A stretch of DNA of 64,000 nucleotides from assembly GCA_020881915.1 (NCBI GenBank), contig JAJFPB010000004.1:1178001-1242000 (forward strand), in the 5' to 3' direction. Below are positions 10,252-20,448 of this stretch, one piece after another (position 1 is the first letter of the stretch; every line of letters starts with the position of its first letter). Made by a program: the position numbers and the translations under genes. The DNA comes from Paramyrothecium sp. XJ0827. Lineage: Eukaryota > Ascomycota > Sordariomycetes > Hypocreales > Stachybotryaceae. Under the pieces are notes generated by a model. It ran no database searches, was not told the origin of the DNA, and was given only the letters and a program-made list of their open reading frames with translations.

Positions 10252-12177
10252 TCACGCCCTGCTGAACATCAGGGGCACGAGGAGGCTCCGGCTCTCTAGG
10301 CCTCGGCGGTCCTCGATGACTTCGCTCCCGCAGCCGACGAACTCCCGGCTTGCCATGTAGCGGCACGCGGAGACGGCGTCGGCGGCCCTCGACTTCCTGG
10401 TGCTGAACTCGCCGCGCAGCTTCAGCAGCACGGCGGCCTTGGCCTTTTGCAGCGCGCTGATGCGGGCGGCGGCGTCCTCCGCGAGCAGGCGGTGCGCCTC
10501 CTCCTGCTCGATGTTGCGCTGCACGGGGGATATGCCCTCGTCGGGCCCGTGGTGCGCGGCGGGGTTGTAGACGGTGGGTTGGAGGAGGACGGGCTGCGGG
10601 TCGGATATGAGGATGGGGGCGGTGATGGTGTGGTTGGGCACGGGTGTTGAGGGACGTAGGACCTCGGATTCAACCGAAGGCTTGAGGTATGGGCGGGATG
10701 GCCTCCGCCAGAAGGGGATGGGGGAGGGGCTCGCCTGCTCGTCCAACTCGGCCTCGCCTTCGGGACGGTGCTTTCTGCGGCGGCGGCGAACCCTCTTCTT
10801 CTTTAGCTTAGTAGTGAAGCTCATGGCAGCTTCTTGGACTTCAGTAGCCTCTTCGGGCTGTTCCATGATGGGGTAGAAAGGATCATCGTCGAAGTTGAAC
10901 CCGTTGATGTCCGTGTCAAGCAACTCCCGGCTCGCGGCCTCGACGGCAGCGCTGGGGCTGGGCAGGTCTTCAGAGCTGTCACTTGTGACGAGGCTGTACT
11001 CTGAGGCGGTGGTGAGGCTGCTCCTGGACCACATGCTGTCCTGGTCCAGGGGCGCCAGGGCTTCCTCCCAGTTGCCGTTGTTAAGGAGAACAACGTTCTC
11101 GAAATCAAACTCCTTCACAGTCTGGCTGTGGGAGGAAATAAGCTCCTTGAGCTGGGGAGCGTTCATGGTTGCGTTGCGGATCTGCATGTATCGCAGCTTG
11201 GGGAAGTGCATGGGCATGCGGGGTGGTCGGGTAGGGAGAGGAGACATAGGAGATGTGACTTCATGGAAGAGCTTCTTTGTGGAACGAGGGGGGGCGAAGA
11301 GAGGGTCGGCAGAGAGGGCAACGGGGCAGGGGCCTTTGCGTCCTACCCATGTAAAGGAAAGCTTTTCCAGATCGCCAGCGAAGAAACGGATGTAGTCGTC
11401 AATGACCTTGAGGTGATCCAGACCAGGCGACGGTCCGTAAAAGTCCCACGCCTCGACCGAGATATGCAGTTTCTTGATCTGCTTCCACCTCCGGCTGGCT
11501 GAAGGAACGCTGCCGAAGCCAGGAATGTGTCGCAGATAATTGAAGGCCGAAGGGTGCAGTGACGAGAGCGAGAGCTTGTTGAGCTTGCTCAGCGTGGCCC
11601 TCTCGACGGAGATGCGCAGGCTGATGAGAGCATAGTCGACTATGTCCCGTCGGTATCTCTCTCTAGGGTCCTGGCCGGGACAGCGAATGGTCAGGTGGCG
11701 CATGTTGGGGATGAGCTTCATCGCGTTGATGAAGCTGGGGACGTTGGTGGCAGCGTGGAAGAGAGGCGGATATTGCTGGGTCAAGATGTCGCCCAGCTCA
11801 GTGTTTGCGTACTTGGGCCGGGTAAGGACCGAGGTCATGCTCGTGTGCGGAGTGTAGAGGAAGGAGATTTCATGGCCAGACAGAGGGTGGATGAGCGGCG
11901 GCAAGAAGGTGGCCTCTGAGTGTGGGAAGTAAAAGGTCAAGTGCTCGATGAGGTGGCCGATGCGGCCGAGCGCGGCGACGCGGGAGGGCTTGGTGAAGGT
12001 GTTTGCGGTGAAGGTGACATGGATGCGGGTGAAGAGGTGCTTGGAGACAATGTTACAGAGGGCGGATGAGGTTGCGCGCAGGGTGCAGACGTCGGATGTG
12101 GAGAGGAGAGGGAAGAGAGTCTTCTTGATGTTGTCGCTCCTCAAGAGGGAGACGAAGAGCTGGTCGGTTGAAGCCAT
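10252..12177 (-). CDS. F-box-like protein, ascomycete family
   Basis: A single exon of 641 residues from the ATG at 12177. Residues about 10-50 (LFPLLSTSDVCTLRATSSAL) look like an F-box helix set. They are followed by a leucine-rich-repeat-like region typical of fungal F-box proteins of unknown target (NMRHLTIRCPG, KLNKLSLSSLHP, KKLHISVEAWDF, KLRYMQIRNA). The middle is acidic and Ser-rich, with a strongly basic KLKKKRVRRRRRKHR segment that may be a nuclear signal. The C-terminus has a helical Ala/Arg-rich stretch ending in a conserved-looking SACRYMASREFVGCGSEVIED. F-box proteins recruit substrates to SCF ubiquitin ligases; that role is inferred. It is convergent with the DsbA-like gene, 287 bp away. 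Confidence 0.82.
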   Translation of the reverse strand: MASTDQLFVSLLRSDNIKKTLFPLLSTSDVCTLRATSSALCNIVSKHLFTRIHVTFTANTFTKPSRVAALGRIGHLIEHLTFYFPHSEATFLPPLIHPLSGHEISFLYTPHTSMTSVLTRPKYANTELGDILTQQYPPLFHAATNVPSFINAMKLIPNMRHLTIRCPGQDPRERYRRDIVDYALISLRISVERATLSKLNKLSLSSLHPSAFNYLRHIPGFGSVPSASRRWKQIKKLHISVEAWDFYGPSPGLDHLKVIDDYIRFFAGDLEKLSFTWVGRKGPCPVALSADPLFAPPRSTKKLFHEVTSPMSPLPTRPPRMPMHFPKLRYMQIRNATMNAPQLKELISSHSQTVKEFDFENVVLLNNGNWEEALAPLDQDSMWSRSSLTTASEYSLVTSDSSEDLPSPSAAVEAASRELLDTDINGFNFDDDPFYPIMEQPEEATEVQEAAMSFTTKLKKKRVRRRRRKHRPEGEAELDEQASPSPIPFWRRPSRPYLKPSVESEVLRPSTPVPNHTITAPILISDPQPVLLQPTVYNPAAHHGPDEGISPVQRNIEQEEAHRLLAEDAAARISALQKAKAAVLLKLRGEFSTRKSRAADAVSACRYMASREFVGCGSEVIEDRRGLESRSLLVPLMFSRA

Positions 12178-15153
12178 ATCTGTCGCATGTCGTGAGGCTG
12201 GTCAGAGGTGTGGCAGTACGCAGGAGCCAGATGCTGGGGCTCGTGTAAGTCGATGTTGGGGGCTGAAGAGATTCTGTTTGGTAAACGGCGCCGTCACGGA
12301 GTCCGAGTATGGGACAGAGAGGTTTCAGCAGGCTGGGGATGGATGGTTCTTGTGGAAGACGGATGAGGGCCTCGCAAGATGATCGAGAGAAACGAGAAGT
12401 AGTATCTCGTGGGATGGTCTGTAAGATGTTGTTGATATTCAAACGCCTTGCGGATGGATGATATTGAGATTGGAGTATACAGCGCTCTGACAAAGAACTT
12501 TATTTCGAAACAAGAAACAATGAGTTGAAACAGGACCCGAAAACCAGGCCAGAAACGACAGACGACCTACGGTGTATATATCCCTCGACCAGACCAGACG
12601 AGACGTCCCGGGTGATCTGCCCTCTCCCTCTGGTCGAGTCCCCGCCTCTCGCGGCCACATCGTCCTTGGCCCCGCCGTCGGATCATCCCTACCACCCATT
12701 CTTTCCCACAACAACAGCTCGCGCGAGCCACAAGAATGCGCCGGGCCGTCCTGGCGCCAGCGAAAGAAACAACCCCCTGAGAGTGCATCGCGAGCGTCCA
12801 TGGCGGCGGGATTGAATGGCTGGTGAGTCACGCCAGCAAGCTGCAGGACGGTTTGGACATGGGTGGGCGTGGTGGATGGAGGTGGGAGGGGGGCGCAGAG
12901 CAGCCGGACTCGTGGCACCAGCACGGCGTCGTGTCCGCGTCTCAAGCGCGCCGGCGCCATCTCGTTGGTCGAGAGCGACCGGGCTTCCCGCAGCCCTGCA
13001 TGGTTGGATGTGCCGGACCGCAGCGACGAGTCTCACAGTGCTGCCGGCGACGGCCAGTGAGGTGGCCCGCGGGCCTCCACTTGGACGCACAGAAGCACGA
13101 GCCCGCAGGCTACGACCCCGTCCGACTGCATCTGTAGTTCTGCATCTGCATTATGCATAGTCCTCGTCCTGCGGACCCGTATGTGGAAAGGTGGAAACCG
13201 GAGCTTCTTGGTGTAAGTGATGGTGGTGGGGGGCAAAGGCCGACGACAGATGCAGCGGGAGACGGGATTGGACGAAGCTGGAAAACAAGTTTATCGATAG
13301 CGCTTCAGAACACGGGTGCGTCGCCTCCAATCCCAGCCACATCACGTCAGCCAATCGCAGCCTCTCCCGTCAACGCGACTGACGCGATCCGTGGACGTTG
13401 AGACGTGGAGCGTAAGCGCGACTCTACGTTCTATATACGTTTCTGTCCTGAGCTGCAGCGCGTGTCCCGTCCGACGGCATCCTCAGCGGCGTTTCCCCGC
13501 AGCAACCATCATGAGCCAAAACATTTAAAGGACTGCGGTGGGCACGAAGAAGAAAAGCCTTTGGATCTCCCATGCTATCTACTGAGACAAGGGAGCTAAC
13601 GTCCGGTACGGTTCCGATCGCCTATCCTGGCACAGGTTGCACCTATACCGCAAGTCACGAACAGCGATCACCGGCGGCGCGAATGCAGGGGACGAAAACG
13701 AGAGCCGTGCCGTCATATGAGGAACGGCGACGTCGGTTACTTGGCTGGCCACCAGCGGCGGCGATATTTCTACAGCAGCCTCACCGACCGGTTCGCTGCC
13801 GTGTCTTGCTCGAGAGACCGGGGCATGGGTGCAGAGGGAGGGTTGCTACCTTGTGCCTTTACCCCCCCGAAATCCGTATCCTCTAGCTGCTCTCCCCCAC
13901 ACAGCGGCGCGGTGCTGGATGGGTGGTGTTCTCGATGGGCGAATCATTGAGCAGCTTCCCATCCCAGCTTGCCATCTTCGAGACAGTCGGATTTTGAGCG
14001 CGGCAACCAGACTTTTTTCGCAATTTTGTGCGGTGTGTGTGTGTGTGTGTGTATGCATGTGCGGTCGGTGTGTGCGTGTGTGACCACATATCGCATCACA
14101 CTATTCCAGCATCTCTTTCTTTTTTGTTTGTTTCGTTTCGAACCAACCATGTCCCTCGTGGCATCTCCTGCACGTCGCAAACATGCCGAGCGAATCACAC
14201 GTCGCGTCGACCGCGGCACACGCAACGCAGAGCAAGGGGAACAAGGGGGCTGGTGGGTGTGTCCCGCCATGGGTCCTCCCCCCCCCATGTGTGGTCAGCG
14301 AGCCAGTTCACCGCGGGAGGAATACCCCACGCGGGGCGGCGCGCGCAAACATGGTCCTCTTGTTCCGTGAGGCTTTCGCGAAGGTTGCACGCTGACAGGG
14401 AAAGGGAAGGAGAAGAATGCTGATACAAAAACCACAGACGTGTCCGTCGTCGGACCCAGCGTCTGCAGCGCGCGCTCCCCTTCCCATCGCATCCCCACAC
14501 ACAACCACCACCCCCCCATGTTATGAGTAAGCCATAATGGGCAAGGCAAAGGTGGAAAATGCGTTTTGGGGGTATGGCCGGCCTTGCCCTTCCTCTTCTC
14601 GACTCCACGACACCACACCTGAGTGTAAGCGACGGGTTCTTGGGGAACCACGTCGGCCTGCATTCTACGGCTTGCCATCCCACCGCCTGTCCGTCTCCAG
14701 CTTTTTTGACTCATCGTGACTATAAGGGGGCCCTGGTACGCCCCCCCGTAACCATGTCTAGTCTTCCGTTTCTGCCAGGTTACCTTGACCAAAAAGTGCT
14801 TCGTTGTTCTAAGTCCAGCAAATCGAGCCAGCTCACTCTCGAAACGAGTCATAAAGTCGGGTCGAAAGACACACATTCTAGCGCGACTGGATCCCAGAAG
14901 CACAAAAAAAAATTCTCTCTATCCCAGGATAATTGCAAGGTAGGCAGTTGGTTTCATGTCCTCGTATTGTTACAGCTGGTCTGATGAATTGAAATCTATT
15001 TGATTGTGGGTATCAAGTAAATGTGCGCCCGTGGTTCTCTCGTCGCATCCAGTGCAGCATAGATCATCCATATCCAAAGCCTTTGGTCCGCAAGAGGACA
15101 GACGCCCATCATGCAACAATTCATATATGAGAAACGCTCTGCTTCAGCAGCCC
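12178..15153. other. Gene-poor 3-kb region upstream of the F-box gene
   Basis: It is flanked by the F-box gene's 5' end and the 3' end of the zinc-knuckle gene. The longest open frames, including a 202-codon one at 14295-14903 on the minus strand, are compositionally odd, have no recognisable domain and no plausible splice partners. It contains a (GT)10 microsatellite and several C- or G-runs (14277-14287, 14507-14517, 14736-14747). It may hold a long promoter or non-coding transcripts. Confidence 0.4.
14033..14052. repeat. (GT)10 microsatellite
   Basis: Ten uninterrupted GT units, followed by a further GT-rich stretch to about 14083. It is a simple-sequence repeat and lies outside any supported gene. 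Confidence 0.95.
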
Positions 15154-17235
15154 TCACCTTCCCCTTCCACCACCTCTTCCTCCTCTTCCTCTGCCCCTAA
15201 ACCCACCTCCTCTCCCGCCACGTCCGCGTCCGCCTCCATCTCTACTGTTCCTATGGCCCTGCGACGCGTTCCCGTGGTTGCCCTGCCGCGACTGGCCACC
15301 AAAGCTTTGCGCGTGCGGTGGCGGGGGGACTTGATGGTAGTTTCGCGAAGGGGCAGGAGGCTTGGCGGGCAGCGACGGTGGTGGTGGCGGTCCTGGTTGC
15401 TGCGAGCCATACGACGACAGTCCAGGAGGGGGTGGGTGTCCGTACGATGGTGCACGCGACCCGGGCATTGGAGGCAGTGGTTCCGTAGGGAGGGGAGGCT
15501 GTGTAGACCCCGCGGCTCCTTGCGCTCGCGGCATCTGGATGTTGCTGGCCATCCGGATCTGCCCGACTGCGCGTGGCTTCACGCTTTTAGTTCCGAGAAA
15601 TTCCACGTCCGAGTCGTCGCTCTCCGAGTAGTGGATGTTGTTGGTACGCGCCGCGTGCCCGCGGATTTTGATCTCCGGCTCGCGTGCCACTCGCGAAGGC
15701 CCTCGCGGTCCGCCAGCATCTTCTATTGGTACGGTGCCGCAGTTCGGGTCAATGTAGAGGTTTCTGTTTCTCAACGACCAGGTTGGATTGCACGCCTTGT
15801 TTCGGCGCTGTCCGCAGTCGGCTGCGTAGTGTTCCCCGCTTCCGCACCTCGCGCATGAGGGTGAGATGAAGACTACGGGATGCACAGTCGTCGCATCGGG
15901 GTGGAATGACCTCCAGACATCTGTACAGTCCTGCTCCAAGTGGTCAGAGGCGCCGCAGAAACTGCAGGCAAGTCCTTCGGCTTTGGTAAGGGCAAGCTTC
16001 TCCACGCAATGAGATGCGCCATGCCCTAGCTGGCGACACTTTCCGCATCTCACACGGGTTGGACAAGAAAAGTGCCAATGATCCAGATTGCCGCAAAACT
16101 TGCATGGCGCATCCGTGCAATTGGTTGCTGCATGCCCCTGTTGCCCACAGAGCAGACACATGCTGGCTGGGTCGCTGGCTGACGGGAAGTATCTGCGCTG
16201 CTGCTCGACTGCGTCGGTGCCCAACGGGAGATTTTCCCGACGAATCACTATCACCCCATTTGACGAAATTCCCTCGGCTGTGGTGTGTGTTTCTGATGCG
16301 TTTGGTGGCATACTCTCTTCGGTAAGATTGTTCTGCGTGGCGCCTGTTTGCTCGGATCTTTCCGTCGTACGGGCAGGCGCATCACTCGAAGCCTTTTTCT
16401 GCCCCGTACTGCCGGGTGTGGTTGAGTTCTCAGGCAAGGAGCTAGGTTCAGTGCTCAATGCAGCGATGCTGTCATCTGACGGCCCATTTGCCACTCCTCC
16501 GGCAGCTGTAGAGCTCAAGCAAGAGTCCACAACGTGCTTTAGGACTCCTGCTTCTTCCATTTGACTTACTGCCAGCTTGGCCGTCTTCTTCTTAGGCCGC
16601 TTAAGGCCACTGAGCTGGTCAATGTAGTACGTAAGCGCCGCTCGGACTATGGCTGGAGTCAGAATGTTCGCATGGTCAGCATTGCTTGTGCAGAACAGTA
16701 AGGCCCAATCTTTGAACCTCGACGGCCATGACCCATCTCTCCTCTGGGAAAGCGTGGGCAGCTTGAGAGACGAGGACTCGTGCTTGAACAAAGGGGGGTC
16801 TGGCAGCATGACCGCTTGCGAGGACGACTCTTCCAGTGAGCCGTTTGCATCTTGTGCGTCTCCCTTGGCCGCAACGCCTTGGTCTGTCTTGGTGACACCT
16901 GGCTGTTGCTCGGCCGCATGCTGCTGCGGTTGCGCCGCGACCTCGGCAGGACCGGTTCGATGGTGGGCAGATTCATCAATCTCACCATCCTCTGAGCCCG
17001 AGGCATTGGAGCTGGACGCACGGGATGAGCCCGAGTCTATCTTGGCGCGCTTGGGGTTGCGGGAGCCGGCACGGGTTGAACGGGAGACTGAGACGTCGCG
17101 GTCACGCTCGTCATTCTCATCCGTGCGCAGACGCTTCCGTTGAGCCGGCGGAGGGGAGTAGGAATCCCCAGACTCATCCGAGGAGGACGAGCCGATGCTG
17201 ATGACATCGGCGCGAGCACTGGCTTGGGAAGCCAT
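15154..17235 (-). CDS. Air1/Air2-like zinc-knuckle protein
   Basis: An intronless 693-residue protein from the ATG at 17235. The N-terminus is Ser/acidic with basic patches. A helical region (WPSRFKDWALLFCTSN, AALTYYIDQLSGLKRPKKK) precedes five CCHC zinc knuckles at about residues 355-475: CLLCGQQGHAATNC, CKFCGNLDHWHFSC, CGKCRQLGHGASHC, CSFCGASDHLEQDC and CARCGSGEHYAADC. Between knuckles four and five sits VWRSF, matching the IWRxY motif that Air1/Air2 use to contact the Trf4/5 poly(A) polymerase. Air proteins are the RNA-binding subunits of the nuclear TRAMP complex, which adenylates aberrant RNAs for the exosome. The tail is Pro-rich and ends in an RGG/GRG repeat, an added RNA-binding feature not typical of the short yeast proteins. 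The role is inferred from knuckle number and this motif. Confidence 0.85.
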   Translation of the reverse strand: MASQASARADVISIGSSSSDESGDSYSPPPAQRKRLRTDENDERDRDVSVSRSTRAGSRNPKRAKIDSGSSRASSSNASGSEDGEIDESAHHRTGPAEVAAQPQQHAAEQQPGVTKTDQGVAAKGDAQDANGSLEESSSQAVMLPDPPLFKHESSSLKLPTLSQRRDGSWPSRFKDWALLFCTSNADHANILTPAIVRAALTYYIDQLSGLKRPKKKTAKLAVSQMEEAGVLKHVVDSCLSSTAAGGVANGPSDDSIAALSTEPSSLPENSTTPGSTGQKKASSDAPARTTERSEQTGATQNNLTEESMPPNASETHTTAEGISSNGVIVIRRENLPLGTDAVEQQRRYFPSASDPASMCLLCGQQGHAATNCTDAPCKFCGNLDHWHFSCPTRVRCGKCRQLGHGASHCVEKLALTKAEGLACSFCGASDHLEQDCTDVWRSFHPDATTVHPVVFISPSCARCGSGEHYAADCGQRRNKACNPTWSLRNRNLYIDPNCGTVPIEDAGGPRGPSRVAREPEIKIRGHAARTNNIHYSESDDSDVEFLGTKSVKPRAVGQIRMASNIQMPRAQGAAGSTQPPLPTEPLPPMPGSRAPSYGHPPPPGLSSYGSQQPGPPPPPSLPAKPPAPSRNYHQVPPPPHAQSFGGQSRQGNHGNASQGHRNSRDGGGRGRGGRGGGFRGRGRGGRGGGRGR

Positions 17236-18890
17236 GACCCCGGGGTTGGGCCACGGAGGCGAGGTAAGGTGAGGCAGCGGTTCTTATGATCCGTAGCCGG
17301 CTGGGCATTCGGGCTTCGGTCGCGGCCCAACTTTCACTCGACAAAGGCGGAACCACCAAGCCGACGGCCAAGCAGTGTCTTTCGCTTTGTCAGTCAGGTC
17401 GCCAGCAGGCCGATTGCGTCCCACTGATGCCACTTTTGAGGTTCGTGGAAGCGATCACGGTGTCTTGGGAAAAGAAATTGATGCTGGTAAAGTGGGCCTC
17501 CCGGCGCCACCAGGATCCGAACGTGCGCCGTCGGTGCGACCAACTACTGCCAGGTAGGTAAGTCGTAGCAGGCAAGGCTAGCACGTTGCGAGACTCTCTC
17601 GTCGTTCTGACCATGTAGGGCTCGTCTCGTCCCGACCTGTGGCAGAAGGGTAAAAATTTATGTTTGTTTTAATTTCCCTTTCTTCTACCTCTTGCCCTTC
17701 ATGCTTGATCCTGCCTTCTTTCTTCCGTCGTGGAATAGGTACTTGATTTGCCGATGTAGCCTCTAGCCTCATTTGACTGCTTGGATTGCGGGTGGAAAGC
17801 AGAGTACACATGAATACGCAGTAGCAGATGCGAACCAGAGATGCCTCACCTGAGGTTGCCCCTGTTTCTCCGTGCGCGCCTCATATCCCATCTACCATAA
17901 TAACGGAAATACCATGATAATAACTCATGCTATGTCAGATCATGCCAACCCCGAACCATTTACATTGCTGTGGGCTGTTCTAGAAAGCCCAATCTGTTAA
18001 TTCATTTCCGAAGTACCGGGTAGCCTGCTTAACCGAAAACGATGCCAACCGGCGCCGGCAACCTCGTCTCGAAAACGTCGGATGTTTCCCTCCATACAAC
18101 GCTAGCGCGCAAGTACCATCCATGCCTGCGGCCGCCTGTGGCCCGAGCCCTTGCTGCCAGAGAAATCCCCTAGAACTTGGGCCCTTTAGTGGCCGACTCT
18201 GGAGGCTCAGGGTCTCGGACTTTGGGGGCTCCACAGCAACGTATAGCCGGAGTACCGGTACACGCCCGCGGGCCTTCTGCGCCGAGCGTGCCGTGGTCGC
18301 TTGTACTGCAAGGGAGAAAATTGAACTGCCAGATCATGTACCCACGTTCCAGTCGCCCACCCACCTCAGTTCCAGTTCCAGTTCCTTTTGCTGGCTTCTT
18401 CGGGTGTGCCTCGTCATCGACAGTCTGCAAACTCCCGTCCCCAACTTCTCTTCACGTGTCCCTTCTTCAGCCCCGACCACGGCAGACGTCTACTGCGAGC
18501 TCCGTCATTGGGAACCGGCACCATTTTTCTTGTATTCATACCTTTCGTTAATTCATCGTTTGATACCGCGGTTCGCCTTGCCCCCTTCGCTCTTTGCCAT
18601 ATCCATATCCCGAATTCGACTCCAGGGGCTCAAGGCAGTCCAAGCAACCGCTCTTATTCGCATCCCCCGATCCGCGATTTTCACTTAAGCCCAACCTACA
18701 CACCGGCCTTCGCCTCCAACGGAGGAGCACAAGGTCCCGTCCGTTCCGATCGCATACTTCACCCCGTATACGAACCTTCAAGCTGGCTTCCGACAATACC
18801 GCCAAGCTGTCGTCCCCAATCCTTCTCCCGCGTACGGTCTCTTACGACGCGGGCACTAAACCTCCGCGGAGTGGAAGTGCGTACCTCAAT
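17236..18890. promoter_or_regulatory. Divergent promoter region, Air-like gene / orm1
   Basis: 1.65 kb between two genes that point away from each other. The orm1-proximal part (about 18350-18890) is C/T-rich and probably includes a long 5' leader with short upstream open frames. No protein-coding gene is supported. Confidence 0.4.
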
Positions 18891-19628
18891 ATGTCTGATC
18901 ACAAGACTGGCGGCCGCAGGAGGAGATCTAGCAGCATCCTCCAGGTCTACCACGAACCCCCCGAGACCATCGAGCAGATCAACGACCAGGCAGCGTTGCC
19001 GAACCTCAACGCCAACTGGACAAATGCCAAAGGTAAGGTGGACCATGAAATCAAACGCCATCCGCCCCAGGAGGACAAGAAGCAAGCAGCAAAGTCCTGG
19101 TTTTGAATATCGCCGTTGCTGACTTCTTCTTTTTGCTCGACCTTAGGAGCTTGGACCATCCACATTGTCCTGATAGCTTGCCTCAAGATCTTCTTCGATG
19201 TCATTCCCGGCGTGTCGCAGGAAACGTCCTGGACACTTACAAACATAACTTACATGTGCGGCTCGTACATTATGTTCCATTACGTTCGAGGCGTACCTTT
19301 CGAGTTCAACAGCGGAGCCTTCGACAACTTAAATATGTGGGAGCAGATCGACAACGGGGCTCAGTACACGCCCACCAAGAAGTTTCTCTTGAGCGTCCCC
19401 ATTGTCCTGTTCCTCCTTAGTACGCATTACACACACTACGACCTAGCGTACTTCATCATTAATTTCATGGCTGTCCTGGCTGTCGTCATTCCTAAACTAC
19501 CATTTGTATGTGGCTCAGGATATCCGCAGCTCCTATGGTAGTGACTGCACTCTACGTATCATTTCACTAACTCATTGCAGAGTCACCGTATGCGATTCGG
19601 CCTCTTCTCAGGCCTCCCGGAGGAGTAG
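18891..19628 (+). CDS. orm1: ORMDL-family sphingolipid regulator Orm1
   Basis: Three exons (18891-19032, 19147-19505, 19581-19628) give 182 residues, the usual ORMDL length plus the fungal N-terminal extension. The start is the ATG of MSDHKTGG; the frame is open further upstream but has no conserved sequence. After a basic RRRRSSS stretch come the conserved NLNANWTNAKGAW, the transmembrane region around IHIVLIACLKIFFDVIPG, the core NMWEQIDNGAQYTPTKKFL, and the last membrane segments FLLSTHYTHYDLAYFIINF and VLAVVIPKLPF. The 114-bp first intron falls at K-G/AW. ORMDL proteins sit in the ER membrane and restrain serine palmitoyltransferase. In yeast, serine phosphorylation near the N-terminus by Ypk1 relieves this. 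The RRRRSSS at residues 9-15 fits that kinase's basic consensus, an inference. Confidence 0.95.
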
Positions 19629-20448
19629 TGAAAACGGGTTTTGGTGGGCTTCACGAGGCGTTGGGGCAAATCTGCGTTTCGACCCAAGGAGGCAACAAAA
19701 CGATGAGGCAAAAAGGAACAAAAAAGCATCAGAAAAACCACGCAAATGTCGAGGAGTCGAAAATGGCATATATACACTAGCGAGCATTTCCCGGAACGTG
19801 TCCTTTCGGCATGAGAGGGTTCGGCTGTTCAGCGGTAGCTTTGGGGACACAAAAAAAGATTGGATCTGGCGACTGGCGGTGTTTACGTCCGCATGTTTGA
19901 CTTCGAAGGCACGTCGTGGTTATTTTTGTCGAGCCCCCGGTTTACGGGGCCGCAGCCTGTCTATTCCAGACGCTTCTCGTGATAGTTCCGCGACAGAGCA
20001 AACTTTCTCTCAGCTTCATACTTTCCCTCAGACGCGTCTTGTGAGTTTTCCGCCCGACAGCCATACCCACTTGCTGTGAGAAACCGCGAGGATGAGCGGC
20101 AAATTGCGTAACATCACCGAGCATTGGAGTTGCGGCTAAGCAGACTTTACATGTGCTCGTGCAGCAGCAGATGCTCTTGGCCTCGTCATTTGTCGTCCAT
20201 GGCCCCCGTGGCCATTAGCTCCGTTGAGACGCGTTCCGCCCTGCAGTTGTTGAGATGTTAATCGTGTCGAGTGATCCGGTGAGCTGACCCGAGTCTATAA
20301 AGAAGAAGATTGAGACCCCGAGTGCTCCCCGTGATCCTGCTCCTTTTCTTCATTCCGCTCGTTTGCAAACAGCTCTGCACATCTTGCAAGTCGCTTGCCT
20401 TCGGCTGATCTTTCTTCTCTTCTTTCTGTGACGCACCAGCTTCCCACA
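19629..20448 (+). promoter_or_regulatory. orm1 3' flank and promoter of the Cys/His-rich secreted protein gene
   Basis: No gene is supported in these 820 bp. The final part is the promoter of the secreted-protein gene, with a TATA element at 20296-20302. Confidence 0.5.
20296..20302 (+). promoter_or_regulatory. TATA box of the Cys/His-rich secreted protein gene
   Basis: TATAAAG lies about 150 bp upstream of the ATG at 20449, with C/T-rich sequence between, a normal arrangement for a strongly or inducibly expressed fungal gene. Confidence 0.6.

Noticed and set aside
14295..14903. 202-codon minus-strand frame in the 12-15 kb region
   Set aside because: No recognisable motif, biased composition and two competing overlapping frames; no splice partners that extend it.
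12178..15153. Search for tRNA, 5S rRNA or snRNA genes in the gene-poor regions
   Set aside because: No sequence with a paired acceptor and T-arm or a 5S-like internal promoter was seen other than tRNA-Val at 58090-58163.
18122..18890. Overlapping frames upstream of orm1
   Set aside because: Mutually overlapping in all three frames with no conserved sequence; better explained as a C/T-rich promoter and leader.
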